Part shown: piece after piece, positions 8,173 to 16,851 of the stretch | How the letters are laid out: every line of letters begins with the position of its first letter | Position numbering within the stretch: the first letter of the stretch is position 1 | Origin: Streptomyces sp. NBC_00448 | GTDB lineage: Bacteria; Actinomycetota; Actinomycetes; Streptomycetales; Streptomycetaceae | Direction: 5' to 3' | DNA: 64,000 bases | Assembly: GCF_036014115.1 (NCBI RefSeq) | Contig: NZ_CP107913.1 | Location: forward strand, 6,131,501-6,195,500 | The notes under the pieces: generated by a model | What the model was told of the DNA's origin: nothing | Seen by the model: only the letters and a program-made list of their open reading frames with translations | The model's database searches: none | Made by a program: the position numbers and the translations under genes

Positions 8173-9129
8173 ATGTCAGCCACCGACAAGACCGTTCCGC
8201 TGCCGCCCGTACCCGCGTCGCCCGCGCCACCCGTATCGCCCGCGTCGTCGGCGGCGGGACCTGCGGGGCCTGCGGGACCTGCGGGGGCGGCCACCGGCAG
8301 CGCGCCGTTCGCCGGCGCGGCCGTGCTCGCGCCGCCGTCCGGGGCGGGTTCGCGCTCCGCCACGCTGGAGGCCCGCGACGTGTCCGCCTGGTTCGGCGAC
8401 CACAAGGTCCTCGACCAGGTCTCGCTCACCATGCCCGCGCAGCGTGTCACCGCGCTGATCGGCCCGTCCGGCTGCGGCAAGTCCACCTTCCTGCGCATCC
8501 TCAACCGGATGCACGAGTTGGTCGGCACCGCCTCACTGGCCGGCCAGGTGCTGCTGGACGGCCATGACATCTACGACCGGGGCCGCCGGATCACGCACGC
8601 CCGCCGCGAGATCGGCATGGTCTTCCAGAAGCCCAACCCCTTCCCCGCGATGTCGATCTACGACAACGTGCTCGCCGGGCTGCGGATGAACGGGGTCAAG
8701 GCCGACCGCTCCGCGCGGGACGCCCTGGTCGAGGAGTGCCTGACCAAGGCCGGGCTGTGGCGCGAGGTCGCCGACCGGCTGCGGCAGCCGGGCGGCGCGC
8801 TGTCCGGCGGGCAGCAGCAACGCCTGTGCATCGCCCGCGCGTTGGCGGTGCGCCCCCGGGTGCTGCTGATGGACGAGCCGTGCTCCGCACTCGACCCGAC
8901 CTCCACCCGGCGGATCGAGCAGACCATCGGCGAGCTGTCCGACGAGGTGACGATCGTGATCGTCACCCACAACATGCAGCAGGCCGCCCGGGTTTCCCAC
9001 CAGTGCGCGTTCTTCCTCGCCGAACAGGGCACACCCGGAGCGGTGGTGGAGCACGGCCCCACCGACGCGATGTTCAACCACCCCCAGGACCCGCGCACTT
9101 CGGACTACGTCCAGGGCCGCTTCGGCTGA
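8173..9129 (+). CDS. PstB-like phosphate ABC transporter ATP-binding protein
   Basis: A 318-residue ABC ATPase. After an Ala/Pro-rich N-terminal extension of about 60 residues that is not usual for the family, it has Walker A GPSGCGKS (97-104), the PstB-type Q-loop region GMVFQKPNPFP, signature SGGQQQR (211-217), Walker B VLLMDEPCSALD (about 231-242) and the switch His in VTHN (about 265). The sequence NPFPAMSIYDNV and the PCSALDP segment are typical of PstB, which energises phosphate uptake through PstC/PstA. No PstC or PstA is visible in the window, so the permease partner must lie upstream or elsewhere, or the ATPase has another partner in this surface cluster. It starts at ATG 8173, 95 bp after the sortase-like gene, with a GAGGGGA site. 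Confidence 0.85.
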   Translation: MSATDKTVPLPPVPASPAPPVSPASSAAGPAGPAGPAGAATGSAPFAGAAVLAPPSGAGSRSATLEARDVSAWFGDHKVLDQVSLTMPAQRVTALIGPSGCGKSTFLRILNRMHELVGTASLAGQVLLDGHDIYDRGRRITHARREIGMVFQKPNPFPAMSIYDNVLAGLRMNGVKADRSARDALVEECLTKAGLWREVADRLRQPGGALSGGQQQRLCIARALAVRPRVLLMDEPCSALDPTSTRRIEQTIGELSDEVTIVIVTHNMQQAARVSHQCAFFLAEQGTPGAVVEHGPTDAMFNHPQDPRTSDYVQGRFG

Positions 9130-9139
9130 GGAGAGAGCC

Positions 9140-9176
9140 CGACGCCAGGTTCCGACGCCAGGTCCGGACGCAGGTC
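9140..9176. repeat. Three short tandem repeats after the pstB-like gene
   Basis: Three imperfect 12-13 base units of the form CGACGCCAGGTC follow each other in the 57-bp gap between two convergent genes. No stem-loop was found there. Confidence 0.6.
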
Positions 9177-9186
9177 CCCGCGGCGC

Positions 9187-10869
9187 TCAGATGCCGGCCG
9201 CGGTCGCCAGGTCGCGCTTGAGGGCGGCGAGCAACTCGGCTGCGGCGGCGCGGGCCTGGGGCAGGGCCGAGGGCTCGGACACGGGCAGCACCGCTTCGAG
9301 GTAGCACTTGAGCTTTGGCTCGGTCCCGCTGGGCCGGACCACGACACGGGCGCCGTCGACCCCGGGCCCGGCCATGCGGTAGCGCAGGCCGTCGGTGGGC
9401 GGCAACTCCTCGGAACCGGCGGCGAGGTCGTCGACCCCGGTGACGGCGAGGCCGGCCAGCTCGGTCGGGGGGTGCGCCCGCAGGCGCTCCATGGCCGCGC
9501 CGATCAGCGACAGGTCGGCGACCCGGGCCGAGAGCTGGTCGGTGGCGTGCAGCCCGTGGGTGAGGGCGAGTTCGTCGAGCAGGTCGCCGAGCGTGCGGGA
9601 GCCCCGCTTGAGGTCGGCGGCGAGTTCGGCGATGAGCAGCGCGGCGGTGATGCCGTCCTTGTCACGGACCCCCGCCGGGTCGACGCAGTAGCCGAGCGCT
9701 TCCTCGTAGCCGTACCGCAGGCCCGGCACGCGGGAGATCCACTTGAAGCCGGTGAGGGTGTCGGCGTAGCAGAGGCCGGCGCGGGCGGCGATCTTCGACA
9801 GCAGCGAGGAGGAGACGATGCTCGCCGCGAAGGTGTCCCGGCCGGGGACGGCGGCGCCGCGGCGTACCAGGTGGACGGCGAGCAGCGCGCCCAGCTCGTC
9901 GCCGCGAAGCATCCGCCAGCCGCCGGGGGCGGCCGGGTCGGGTACGGCCACGGCGCAGCGGTCCGCGTCGGGGTCGTTGGCGATCACCAGGTCGGGGCGG
10001 TGCGCGCGGGCGGTCTCGAAGGCGAGGTCCATCGCACCGGGTTCCTCGGGGTTCGGGAACGCCACGGTGGGGAAGTCCGGGTCGGGTTCGGCCTGCGACG
10101 GCACCACGGTGGGCGCGGGGAACCCGGCCCGGTCGAACGCGGCGAGCAGCGTCCGCAGGCCCACGCCGTGCAGCGGCGTGTAGACGGTCGACACCTCGCG
10201 CGGGCCGTCCGGGGCGACCACGCCCACCGCGCGGTCCAGGTACGCCGCCACGACGTCCTCGCCGAGCACCGTCCAGCCGTCCTCGGGCGTCGGCACGGTC
10301 TTCAGCGGGCCGACCGCCGCGATCCGCTCGGCGATCTCCGCGTCCGCGGGCGGCACGATCTGCGAGCCGTCGCCCAGGTAGACCTTGTAGCCGTTGTCCT
10401 GCGGCGGGTTGTGGCTCGCGGTCACCATCACGCCGGCGGCCGCGCCGAGGTGGCGGATCGCGAACGCCAGGACGGGGGTGGGCAGCGGGCGGGGCAGCAC
10501 CGCCGCGGCCAGGCCCGCGCCGGTCATCACGGCGGCCGTGTCCCGCGCGAAGCGTTCCGACTTGTGCCGGGCGTCGTACCCGATCACCACGAGGCCGGGG
10601 CCCCGGTCCGCCGGGTGCGTGTCCTGTACGTACGCGGCCAGGCCCGCCGCCGCGCGCATCACCACGGCGCGGTTCATCCGCATCGGGCCGCCGCCCATCG
10701 CGCCACGCAGCCCGGCGGTGCCGAACTCCAGGGTGCCCCGGAAGCGGTCCGCGAGGTCCGCGCGGGCGTCCTCGTCCCCGCCGTCCGCGGCCCGTACGAG
10801 GGCTTCGAGTTCCGCCCGGGTGTCGGGGTCGGGGTCCTCCGCGATCCACTGCGTGGGCTCGAGCCGCAC
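9187..10869 (-). CDS. Phosphosugar mutase (phosphoglucomutase/phosphomannomutase family)
   Basis: A 560-residue alpha-D-phosphohexomutase. The catalytic phosphoserine is Ser152 in TASHNP. The metal-binding loop DPDADR lies near residue 300, the sugar-binding GYEEALGYCVDP segment follows, and the phosphate-binding loop RPSGTEPKLK is near residue 528. It transfers a phosphate between C1 and C6 (or C1 and C5 of a pentose) of a sugar phosphate in the cytoplasm. The start is GTG 10869 behind AAGGAGGA. The gene follows the purine nucleoside phosphorylase gene by 68 bp in the same direction. That neighbour releases ribose 1-phosphate, so a phosphopentomutase or mixed role in nucleoside salvage is likely. 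Substrate preference cannot be read from the sequence. Confidence 0.9.
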   Translation of the reverse strand: MRLEPTQWIAEDPDPDTRAELEALVRAADGGDEDARADLADRFRGTLEFGTAGLRGAMGGGPMRMNRAVVMRAAAGLAAYVQDTHPADRGPGLVVIGYDARHKSERFARDTAAVMTGAGLAAAVLPRPLPTPVLAFAIRHLGAAAGVMVTASHNPPQDNGYKVYLGDGSQIVPPADAEIAERIAAVGPLKTVPTPEDGWTVLGEDVVAAYLDRAVGVVAPDGPREVSTVYTPLHGVGLRTLLAAFDRAGFPAPTVVPSQAEPDPDFPTVAFPNPEEPGAMDLAFETARAHRPDLVIANDPDADRCAVAVPDPAAPGGWRMLRGDELGALLAVHLVRRGAAVPGRDTFAASIVSSSLLSKIAARAGLCYADTLTGFKWISRVPGLRYGYEEALGYCVDPAGVRDKDGITAALLIAELAADLKRGSRTLGDLLDELALTHGLHATDQLSARVADLSLIGAAMERLRAHPPTELAGLAVTGVDDLAAGSEELPPTDGLRYRMAGPGVDGARVVVRPSGTEPKLKCYLEAVLPVSEPSALPQARAAAAELLAALKRDLATAAGI

Positions 10870-10937
10870 GTCGGTCCTCCTTTGTCCGTTCGTCTGCCCT
10901 CAAATCGCCGGGCGGGCTTGGTTCCTGCTCGGGTGGG

Positions 10938-11747
10938 TCAGAGTCGGCCCAGGACCTGGTGGAGGAGGGCGCCCATGCGGGCGGCGGAGACCCGGCCGGC
11001 TTCGAGGACCTCCTCGTGGTTGAGGGGCGCCCCGGTCATCCCGGCCGCGAGGTTGGTGACGAGGGAGATCCCGAGGACCTCGGCCCCCGCCTCGCGCGCG
11101 GCGATCGCCTCCAGGGCGGTGGACATCCCCACGAGGTCACCCCCTATCGCGCGGACCATGCCGATCTCCGCGGGGGTCTCGTAGTGCGGGCCGGGCAACT
11201 GGACGTAGACACCCTCTTCGAGGGAGGGGTCGACCTCCTGGCACAGCGCCCGCAGCCGCGGCGAGTAGAGGTCGGTGAGATCGACGAAGCGCGGCCCGCG
11301 CAGCGGGGAGGTCGCCGTCATGTTGATGTGGTCGCTGATCAGGACGGGCTGGCCGGGCCGGTACCCGGGGCGGAGCCCTCCGCAGCCGTTGGTGAGCACG
11401 ATCGTCTTGCAGCCGGCCGCGACCGCGGTACGGACGCCGTGCACGACGCTGTCGACGCCGCGCCCTTCGTACAGGTGGGTGCGGCCGAGGAAGACGAGGG
11501 CGCGCACCTCGCCGATCCGTACCGAGCGGACCTGCCCGGAGTGCCCGGCGACCACGGGAGCCGGGAACCCGGGCAGATCGGTGATCGGTACCTCGTGGTC
11601 GTGGGTGCCGAGTTCGTCGGCGGCGGGCACCCAGCCCGAGCCCATGACGAGGGCCACGTCGTGCGTGTCGGCGCCGGTCAGCTCGCGGAGGCGGGCGGCG
11701 GCGGCATCGGCCGCGGCGTAGGGATCGGGTTCTGCGGAAGCGTTCAC
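10938..11747 (-). CDS. Purine-nucleoside phosphorylase
   Basis: A 269-residue enzyme of the trimeric purine nucleoside phosphorylase family, which splits purine nucleosides with phosphate to give the base and (deoxy)ribose 1-phosphate. Visible motifs are GSGW for phosphate binding, GRTHLYEG, TNGCGGL, GPHYETPAEI, VGMST and TNLAAG, all in family order. The start is taken as GTG 11747 because the reading frame upstream has no family similarity; no clear ribosome binding site precedes it, so a short leader or a leaderless mRNA is possible. A perfect 12-bp palindrome lies 26 bases upstream (11773-11784). It is probably co-transcribed with the phosphosugar mutase gene. Confidence 0.9.
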   Translation of the reverse strand: MNASAEPDPYAAADAAAARLRELTGADTHDVALVMGSGWVPAADELGTHDHEVPITDLPGFPAPVVAGHSGQVRSVRIGEVRALVFLGRTHLYEGRGVDSVVHGVRTAVAAGCKTIVLTNGCGGLRPGYRPGQPVLISDHINMTATSPLRGPRFVDLTDLYSPRLRALCQEVDPSLEEGVYVQLPGPHYETPAEIGMVRAIGGDLVGMSTALEAIAAREAGAEVLGISLVTNLAAGMTGAPLNHEEVLEAGRVSAARMGALLHQVLGRL

Positions 11748-11772
11748 GCGGATGAGCGTAACCCGTGTTTCC

Positions 11773-11784
11773 CTACGCGCGTAG
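11773..11784. promoter_or_regulatory. Perfect 12-bp palindrome upstream of the nucleoside phosphorylase gene
   Basis: CTACGCGCGTAG reads the same on both strands and sits 26 bases before the GTG start of the leftward phosphorylase gene. Its position suits a repressor site overlapping the promoter. The regulator is unknown. Confidence 0.45.
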
Positions 11785-11944
11785 ACGCCGCAGAAACATG
11801 ATGTCCGGAAATCGGATCTTCCGACAATTGACGACCGGGGTGGGCTCGGCCACCCGGGTGGCCGGAGTGCGGCGGCCGGGCGCGGTGGACGGGGGCGTGG
11901 GCGGCGCGTGGACGGGCGCGTGGACGGCGGCCCCGCGGGGTGCC

Positions 11945-12382
11945 TCAGCAGGGCCGCTTGCGCAGCTCCATCACGTAGTCGTACGGCGCGCCGGCGGACT
12001 CGGCGGCGTCCGCGAGCTCGCCGAGGTAGCGGGCGGAGGGCAGGCCGCCCTCGTAGTCGTTGAGGACGTACAGCCAGGCCGCCTCGTCGCCGTCGAGGGT
12101 GTGCACGCGCAGGGTCGTCCGCCGGTAGATGCCCAGCGGTACGCCCTCCCACCGATCCATGGACTCCTCGTCCACCTCGGCGATGTCGTACAACCCGATG
12201 AACACCTGATGGCCCGGCGCCTCCACGACCGTGGCCAGCGCGCCCTCCCAGCCCATCTGCTCGCCGCCGAAGGTCAGTCGCCACCCGTCGAGCCACCCGG
12301 TGCCGCGCAGCGGGGAGTGCGGGGCGCGGCGCGTCATCAGCCGCGCGTCGAGGTTGCTTCCGTAGGCGGCGTAGAGCGACAT
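11945..12382 (-). CDS. Gamma-glutamylcyclotransferase-like protein
   Basis: A 145-residue single-domain protein of the gamma-glutamylcyclotransferase (AIG2-like) fold. The YAAYGSNLD motif at residues 4-12 forms the substrate-binding loop, and the GYD/LYDI and EGVP-IYRR segments follow the family order. Glu33 or Glu66-type acidic residues in FGGEQMGWEGALATV are candidates for the catalytic acid. Members cyclise the gamma-glutamyl group of small peptides or amines to 5-oxoproline, but mycothiol-using actinomycetes have little glutathione, so the natural substrate is open. The start is ATG 12382. It is transcribed away from the LpdA gene. Confidence 0.8.
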   Translation of the reverse strand: MSLYAAYGSNLDARLMTRRAPHSPLRGTGWLDGWRLTFGGEQMGWEGALATVVEAPGHQVFIGLYDIAEVDEESMDRWEGVPLGIYRRTTLRVHTLDGDEAAWLYVLNDYEGGLPSARYLGELADAAESAGAPYDYVMELRKRPC

Positions 12383-12711
12383 GGTCACGAGAGTACGGGA
12401 GCGGGGTTCGCGCGGCGTAAGGAGCGGACGCCGCGTCCGTGGGCGATCCGGGCCGCGGGCGGCTGCGCCGGGCCTTCGCCGGTGCCCGCGGCGCGACCTG
12501 CGACGTCGCCCGGGAGGTGGCTCGGGAGGTGGTCCGCGAAGCCGCCGCGAGGTAGTCCGCGAGCTCACCCGCGAGGCCGCCCGTTTTCGTACGGCGGCGG
12601 GCCGGGGGCGGGCGCCCGTCGTGGCCCCGTCGCGGTGTCGCGCGCCCGTACCACTGCCCCGCCGCCGTACGGGCAGGACCCTGGCGGCGAGCGCTTGGCA
12701 CGTGCGGGACA
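12383..12711. other. Divergent intergenic region, no gene seen
   Basis: A 329-bp gap between divergent genes. It is very G+C rich and contains several short CGCGAG-type repeats (for example near 12530-12580). Open frames through it have no recognisable start, domain or normal composition. It must hold the promoter of at least one flanking gene. Confidence 0.5.
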
Positions 12712-14160
12712 ATGGGGTACGTGACTCGGATCGTGATCATCGGTGGCGGACCCGGCGGCTACGAAGCCGCGCTCGTAGCGGCGCAGCTCGGCGCGGAGGT
12801 GACCGTCGTGGACACCGACGGCTTGGGCGGGGCGTCGGTGCTGACCGACTGCGTGCCGTCCAAGACCCTCATCGCCACGGCCGAGGTGATGACGACGTTC
12901 GACTCCTCGTACGAGGAACTGGGCATCATCGTCGCCGACGACACGCCGCCGCTGGACCGTTCGGCCCGGGTGGTCGGGGTGGACCTCGGCAAGGTGAACC
13001 GCCGGGTGAAGCGGCTCGCGCTCGCCCAGTCGCACGACATCACCGCCGCCGTGACCCGGGCCGGTGCCCGGGTGATGCGCGGCCGGGGCCGGCTGGAGGG
13101 CTGCCCGACCGCCGAGGGCACCCGCTGTGTCGTGGTCGAGGCCGCCGACGGCAGCAGCGAGCGGCTGACCGCCGAGGCGGTGCTGATCGCGACCGGGGCC
13201 CGCCCGCGCGAGCTGGAGGACGCGCTGCCCGACGGCGAGCGCATCTTGAACTGGACCCAGGTCTACAACCTCGACGAGCTGCCGGAAGAGCTGATCGTGG
13301 TCGGTTCCGGCGTCACCGGCGCGGAGTTCGCGGGCGCCTACCAGGCGCTCGGCTCCCGGGTCACGCTGGTCTCCTCCCGCGACCGGGTGCTGCCGGGCGA
13401 GGACCCGGACGCCGCCGCCGTCCTGGAGGACGTCTTCCGCCGCCGCGGCATGAACGTGATGGCCCGCTCCCGCGCGCAGTCCGTGAAGCGGGTCGGCGAC
13501 CGGGTCGAGGTGGCGCTCGCCGACGGCCGGATGATCAGCGGAACGCACTGCCTGATGGCGGTCGGCGCGATCCCCAACACCGGCGGGATGGGCCTGGAGG
13601 AGACCGGCGTCAAGCTCACCGACTCCGGGCACATCAAGACGGACAAGGTCTCCCGCACCAGCGCCCCCGGCGTCTACGCGGCCGGCGACGTCACCGGCAT
13701 CTTCGCGCTCGCCTCGGTCGCCGCGATGCAGGGGCGGATCGCGATGTACCACTTCCTCGGCGACGCGGTGGCCCCGCTCAACCTCAAGACCGTCTCCTCC
13801 AACGTCTTCACCGACCCGGAGATCGCCACCGTCGGCTACACCCAGGCGGACATCGACGCCAAGCGGATCGAGGCGAACGTCGTCAAGCTGCCGCTGCTGC
13901 GCAACCCGCGGGCGAAGATGCAGGGGGTCCGCGACGGCTTCGTCAAGCTCCTCTGCCGCCCCGGCACCGGCATCGTGGTCGGCGGTGTCGTGGTCGCGCC
14001 CAAGGCGAGCGAGCTGATCCACCCCATCTCGATCGCCGTCGACAACAGCCTCACCGTCGAGCAGATCGCCAACGCCTTCACCGTCTACCCCTCCCTCTCC
14101 GGCTCCATCGCCGAGGTCGCCCGCCAGCTCCACACCCGCAAGACCGGCCACGGCGGCTGA
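12712..14160 (+). CDS. lpdA: NAD(P)H-quinone dehydrogenase, LpdA type
   Basis: A 482-residue FAD-dependent oxidoreductase of the disulfide-reductase family. The N-terminal dinucleotide motif is GGGPGG (residues 9-14), followed by VLTDCVPSK where true dihydrolipoamide dehydrogenases have a CxxxxC redox pair. Here the first Cys is missing, as in mycobacterial LpdA, which reduces quinones rather than lipoamide. A second Rossmann motif (VVGSGVTGAEFA, about 197-208) binds NAD(P)H, YAAGDVTG (about 322-329) binds FAD, and the C-terminal dimerisation domain is complete. The start could be ATG 12712 or GTG 12721 (VTRIVIIGGG); the first is used here. It is a cytoplasmic or membrane-associated protein in electron transfer and oxidative stress defence. 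Confidence 0.88.
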   Translation: MGYVTRIVIIGGGPGGYEAALVAAQLGAEVTVVDTDGLGGASVLTDCVPSKTLIATAEVMTTFDSSYEELGIIVADDTPPLDRSARVVGVDLGKVNRRVKRLALAQSHDITAAVTRAGARVMRGRGRLEGCPTAEGTRCVVVEAADGSSERLTAEAVLIATGARPRELEDALPDGERILNWTQVYNLDELPEELIVVGSGVTGAEFAGAYQALGSRVTLVSSRDRVLPGEDPDAAAVLEDVFRRRGMNVMARSRAQSVKRVGDRVEVALADGRMISGTHCLMAVGAIPNTGGMGLEETGVKLTDSGHIKTDKVSRTSAPGVYAAGDVTGIFALASVAAMQGRIAMYHFLGDAVAPLNLKTVSSNVFTDPEIATVGYTQADIDAKRIEANVVKLPLLRNPRAKMQGVRDGFVKLLCRPGTGIVVGGVVVAPKASELIHPISIAVDNSLTVEQIANAFTVYPSLSGSIAEVARQLHTRKTGHGG

Positions 14161-14291
14161 AGTCCCCCTCACCCGGCGTCACATGCCGATCACGGCTGTC
14201 CCGATCCCGTAACACCCGCCCCCGACCGCTCCCTTGCCGCGCTTCCGCGCCCCTACGGTGACACCACATGGCGAACACCGGGGGGTAACGC

Positions 14292-14621
14292 ATGGGGCAG
14301 AAGCAGTTAGATCCGGGCGAGACACCCGAGCAACTGAAGCAACGCGCCACCGACTTGCGGGACTGCGCGCGTACCGCCCGCAAGCTCGCGGGATCGATGG
14401 GTCCCTACCTGGACAACGCGGTCGGCCAGGCCAAGGCCGGCATCTGGCACGGGCCGTACGCCTCGAGGACCACCTCGATGCTCGTCTCGCGCAAGACCAC
14501 ACTCCACCGGATGGCGTCGGACCTCGTCGCCGACGCGTCCCGCTGGGAGACCGAGGCGCAGGCGCTCGACGACCAGGCCGCGGCGAAGAAGAAGCAGCAG
14601 TCCGCGAAGGGGGGCGGCTGA
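14292..14621 (+). CDS. WXG100-family small protein
   Basis: A 109-residue, mostly helical protein without signal peptide. It has the size and layout of WXG100 proteins: a helix, a central turn with W-H-G (Trp52 in GIWHGPY), a second helix and a Lys/Gln/Ala-rich tail. Such proteins are exported as helical hairpins by type VII (ESX-like) systems, often paired with a larger effector encoded next door. The stop codon shares one base with the ATG of the calpain-like gene (TGATG at 14619-14623), so the two are translationally coupled. No ESX secretion machinery gene is in the window. A GGGGGTAA stretch precedes the ATG. Confidence 0.7.
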   Translation: MGQKQLDPGETPEQLKQRATDLRDCARTARKLAGSMGPYLDNAVGQAKAGIWHGPYASRTTSMLVSRKTTLHRMASDLVADASRWETEAQALDDQAAAKKKQQSAKGGG

Positions 14622-16129
14622 TGGGGTTCGCGGGATTCGACACCGAGAAGATCGGCACGCTGGCCGGCGGCCTGGAGAAGGCGAGCCAGGGCGCGGGCCC
14701 CCTGCACCGGCAGGTCGCCATGGTCCTGACCCGCGCCAACGGCCTCCTCAAGGGCAGCAAACCGGTCACCACCAGCGCCTTGCTCCAACCACTCGTCGGC
14801 GACCTGATGGGCGGCCTCTTCTTCGGCGGCTACCACTGCATGCCGGGCACCCTGACCGGTGAACTCGACGACACCCAGGCGTCGATGAAGCGCCGCTGCG
14901 CCCAACTCGGGGGTGTGCAGAAGCTCGTCGACGACGGATACGACGTCGACCCGTCGCTCTACTTCGACGACGAGAAGCCGCCGGACCAGAAGAAGATCAA
15001 CACCGCGCTGACCGACCTCGCCGAGCTCAACGGCAAGAACGCCGGTGACACCGACAGCCGTTCCGACCTGGAACGGATCAAGGGCGACCTCGACGGCCTC
15101 ACCCCGACCGAGCTCGACGCGTTTCTCGACAAGGTCCCGGCGGGCGACCTGGCCCACTTCAACGACGTGGCCACCCACACCGGCAACAGCGGCATCTGGC
15201 CCTTCCAGCACTCCAACGGCCTTCCCTCGGGCGAGTACCGCGACTTCACCAGTTCCCTGCTGAAGAAGGCGGGCCCCACGCACTGGCCCAAGATCGAGGC
15301 GGCCTTCCCGGTCCAGCCGGGCTTCGACACGACGGACGCGTGGCTCGAGGGCCAGAACTCCCAGCAGGAACAGGGCGTTCACGGCATGCACTACGGCACG
15401 CCGAAGGACCCGTTGTTCAAGAACCCCGGCACGGTCGACGCCTCCGGCGCCCATCAGGGCCAGATCGGAGACTGCTGGTACATGGCCTCACTGGAGGCGA
15501 CCGCGCAGGCCGACCCGAAGTTCATCGCCGAGGGCGTCAAGCAGAACCCCAACGGGACGGTGGACGTACGGATCTGGGACAAGGACGGCAAACTGCACTG
15601 GGTCACGGTCACCCCTGACATTCCGATGGACAGTGACAACAACCCGGTGTCCGCCTACGGCGCGGACGAGAGCTGGCCCGCCTACTACGAGAAGGCGTTC
15701 GCCCTGATGTACGCGGGTGACACAGGCGGCGCTCCGGACGACCACCAGGGCGACCCGCTCTACGACCGGGCAGAGCGGGGCGATTACGGCGCCACCGAAT
15801 GGGACTTCACCGACAAGGCGCCGCCCTATGTCACCGGCAGCAAGTCGAAGTCGATCGGCGGCGGCTTCGACGGCGTCAAGGAGGCGTACCAGTCGCACCA
15901 CCCGGTCATCGTGGCGAGCCCGTCCGACGACGAGCTCAAGAAGAAGAACCTCGACCCGAGCTGGGACGGGAACTATGTCACGCGGCATGTCTACTACGTG
16001 AAGGGGTTCGACACTCAGGGCAACATGCTGCTCGGCAACCCCTGGGGCCCGGGCAATGACGTCACGGTCACCCCGGAGCAGTACAAGGAGTACTTCGAGA
16101 CCCCGCAGCAACTCCAGGTGGGCAAATGA
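14621..16129 (+). CDS. Calpain-like cysteine protease, probable type VII effector
   Basis: A 502-residue protein with no signal peptide. The first 110 residues are helical and contain no enzyme motif, as expected of a type VII targeting or partner-binding region. The C-terminal half is a calpain-type (C2) papain-fold protease: GQIGDCWYMASLEA holds the catalytic Cys285, the TRHVYYVKG strand holds His456, and LLGNPWG holds Asn473. No calcium-binding C2 or EF-hand domain is visible. It is preceded by a coupled WXG100 gene and followed, with a 4-base overlap, by a lipoprotein gene. That order resembles secreted effector-immunity operons. The target is unknown, and a role in cell-envelope processing without antagonism is the main alternative. 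Confidence 0.8.
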   Translation: MGFAGFDTEKIGTLAGGLEKASQGAGPLHRQVAMVLTRANGLLKGSKPVTTSALLQPLVGDLMGGLFFGGYHCMPGTLTGELDDTQASMKRRCAQLGGVQKLVDDGYDVDPSLYFDDEKPPDQKKINTALTDLAELNGKNAGDTDSRSDLERIKGDLDGLTPTELDAFLDKVPAGDLAHFNDVATHTGNSGIWPFQHSNGLPSGEYRDFTSSLLKKAGPTHWPKIEAAFPVQPGFDTTDAWLEGQNSQQEQGVHGMHYGTPKDPLFKNPGTVDASGAHQGQIGDCWYMASLEATAQADPKFIAEGVKQNPNGTVDVRIWDKDGKLHWVTVTPDIPMDSDNNPVSAYGADESWPAYYEKAFALMYAGDTGGAPDDHQGDPLYDRAERGDYGATEWDFTDKAPPYVTGSKSKSIGGGFDGVKEAYQSHHPVIVASPSDDELKKKNLDPSWDGNYVTRHVYYVKGFDTQGNMLLGNPWGPGNDVTVTPEQYKEYFETPQQLQVGK

Positions 16130-16851
16130 TCTCCTCCTGGTCGAAGGTGATGCGGGGGCTCGGCCTGGTCTGCTTCTGTCTCCTGCCTGTCGGCTGCGGC
16201 TCCTCCGGCGGGGGCCACGATCATCCGTCCTCCCCAGCTTCCATGACGCCAGTGGCCGTGGACAAGGGGCCGGAGTGCGAGGGCGGCGCCACCAAAGGGC
16301 TGCACCTGTTCAGCCAGGCCGCGACAGCGCTGCCGGGCGGAACGAGTGTGACGTACGCCGAAGGGCACGCGGACGGCACCCACCGCACCGCGGAGTTGAC
16401 GACCGGCTCCACTTGGCTGACGGTGGAGCCCGCGCAGCGAGTCGACCTGGGCGGCCACACGTACACCGTCGCTCAGATCTGCACCTACCGCGTCGTGCTG
16501 ACCGGTCCTGGGCTGCACGCGCCCACCGAACGGGGAGAGAAGATGACTGACTGGCCGATGACCCGGGACGGCATACTGTCGCTGGCCTGGCACACGCCCA
16601 ACAGCAGTACCGGCGGCGACCAGGTGGTCGTCACCGACGTCGAGTCCGGCCCGCTGCGGTGCGCCGTCCACGTCGTGCACGACAGCCGACCCGCCGGCAC
16701 CTTCCGCGACGTGCCGGTTGGCGGCACCATCGAGTTCGCCGGCCGGCTGTGGAAGGTGGCGCACATCGACACCGGAAACATGGCTGTCTCCGTCGCCTCA
16801 AGAGACTTCAAGCCGGGCCATGTCACGCTCCAGGAACTCGGGGACGCGTAG
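16126..16851 (+). CDS. Lipoprotein 1, candidate immunity protein
   Basis: A 241-residue lipoprotein. The N-terminus is basic, then hydrophobic, then LPVGC, a lipobox with Cys at about residue 24, followed by a short Gly/Ser/His/Pro linker. The mature domain (about 45-241) is unrecognised. It contains Cys in GPECEG, AQICTYRVVLTG and PLRCAV, the motif HTYTVAQICTY and a C-terminal DVPVGGTIEFAGRLWKV segment shared with the next gene. Its ATG overlaps the protease stop (ATGA at 16126-16129), so the protease and lipoprotein are made together. A lipoprotein facing outward is well placed to neutralise a secreted protease, but no inhibitor family was recognised. Confidence 0.75.
   Translation: MISSWSKVMRGLGLVCFCLLPVGCGSSGGGHDHPSSPASMTPVAVDKGPECEGGATKGLHLFSQAATALPGGTSVTYAEGHADGTHRTAELTTGSTWLTVEPAQRVDLGGHTYTVAQICTYRVVLTGPGLHAPTERGEKMTDWPMTRDGILSLAWHTPNSSTGGDQVVVTDVESGPLRCAVHVVHDSRPAGTFRDVPVGGTIEFAGRLWKVAHIDTGNMAVSVASRDFKPGHVTLQELGDA

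Noticed and set aside
12383..12711. Possible leftward gene in the lpdA upstream gap
   Set aside because: The frame gives a repetitive Ser/Arg/Ala/Thr product without start or family similarity.
12830..12870. Defective dihydrolipoamide dehydrogenase (missing one redox Cys)
   Set aside because: The protein belongs to the LpdA quinone-reductase group, which lacks that Cys by nature.
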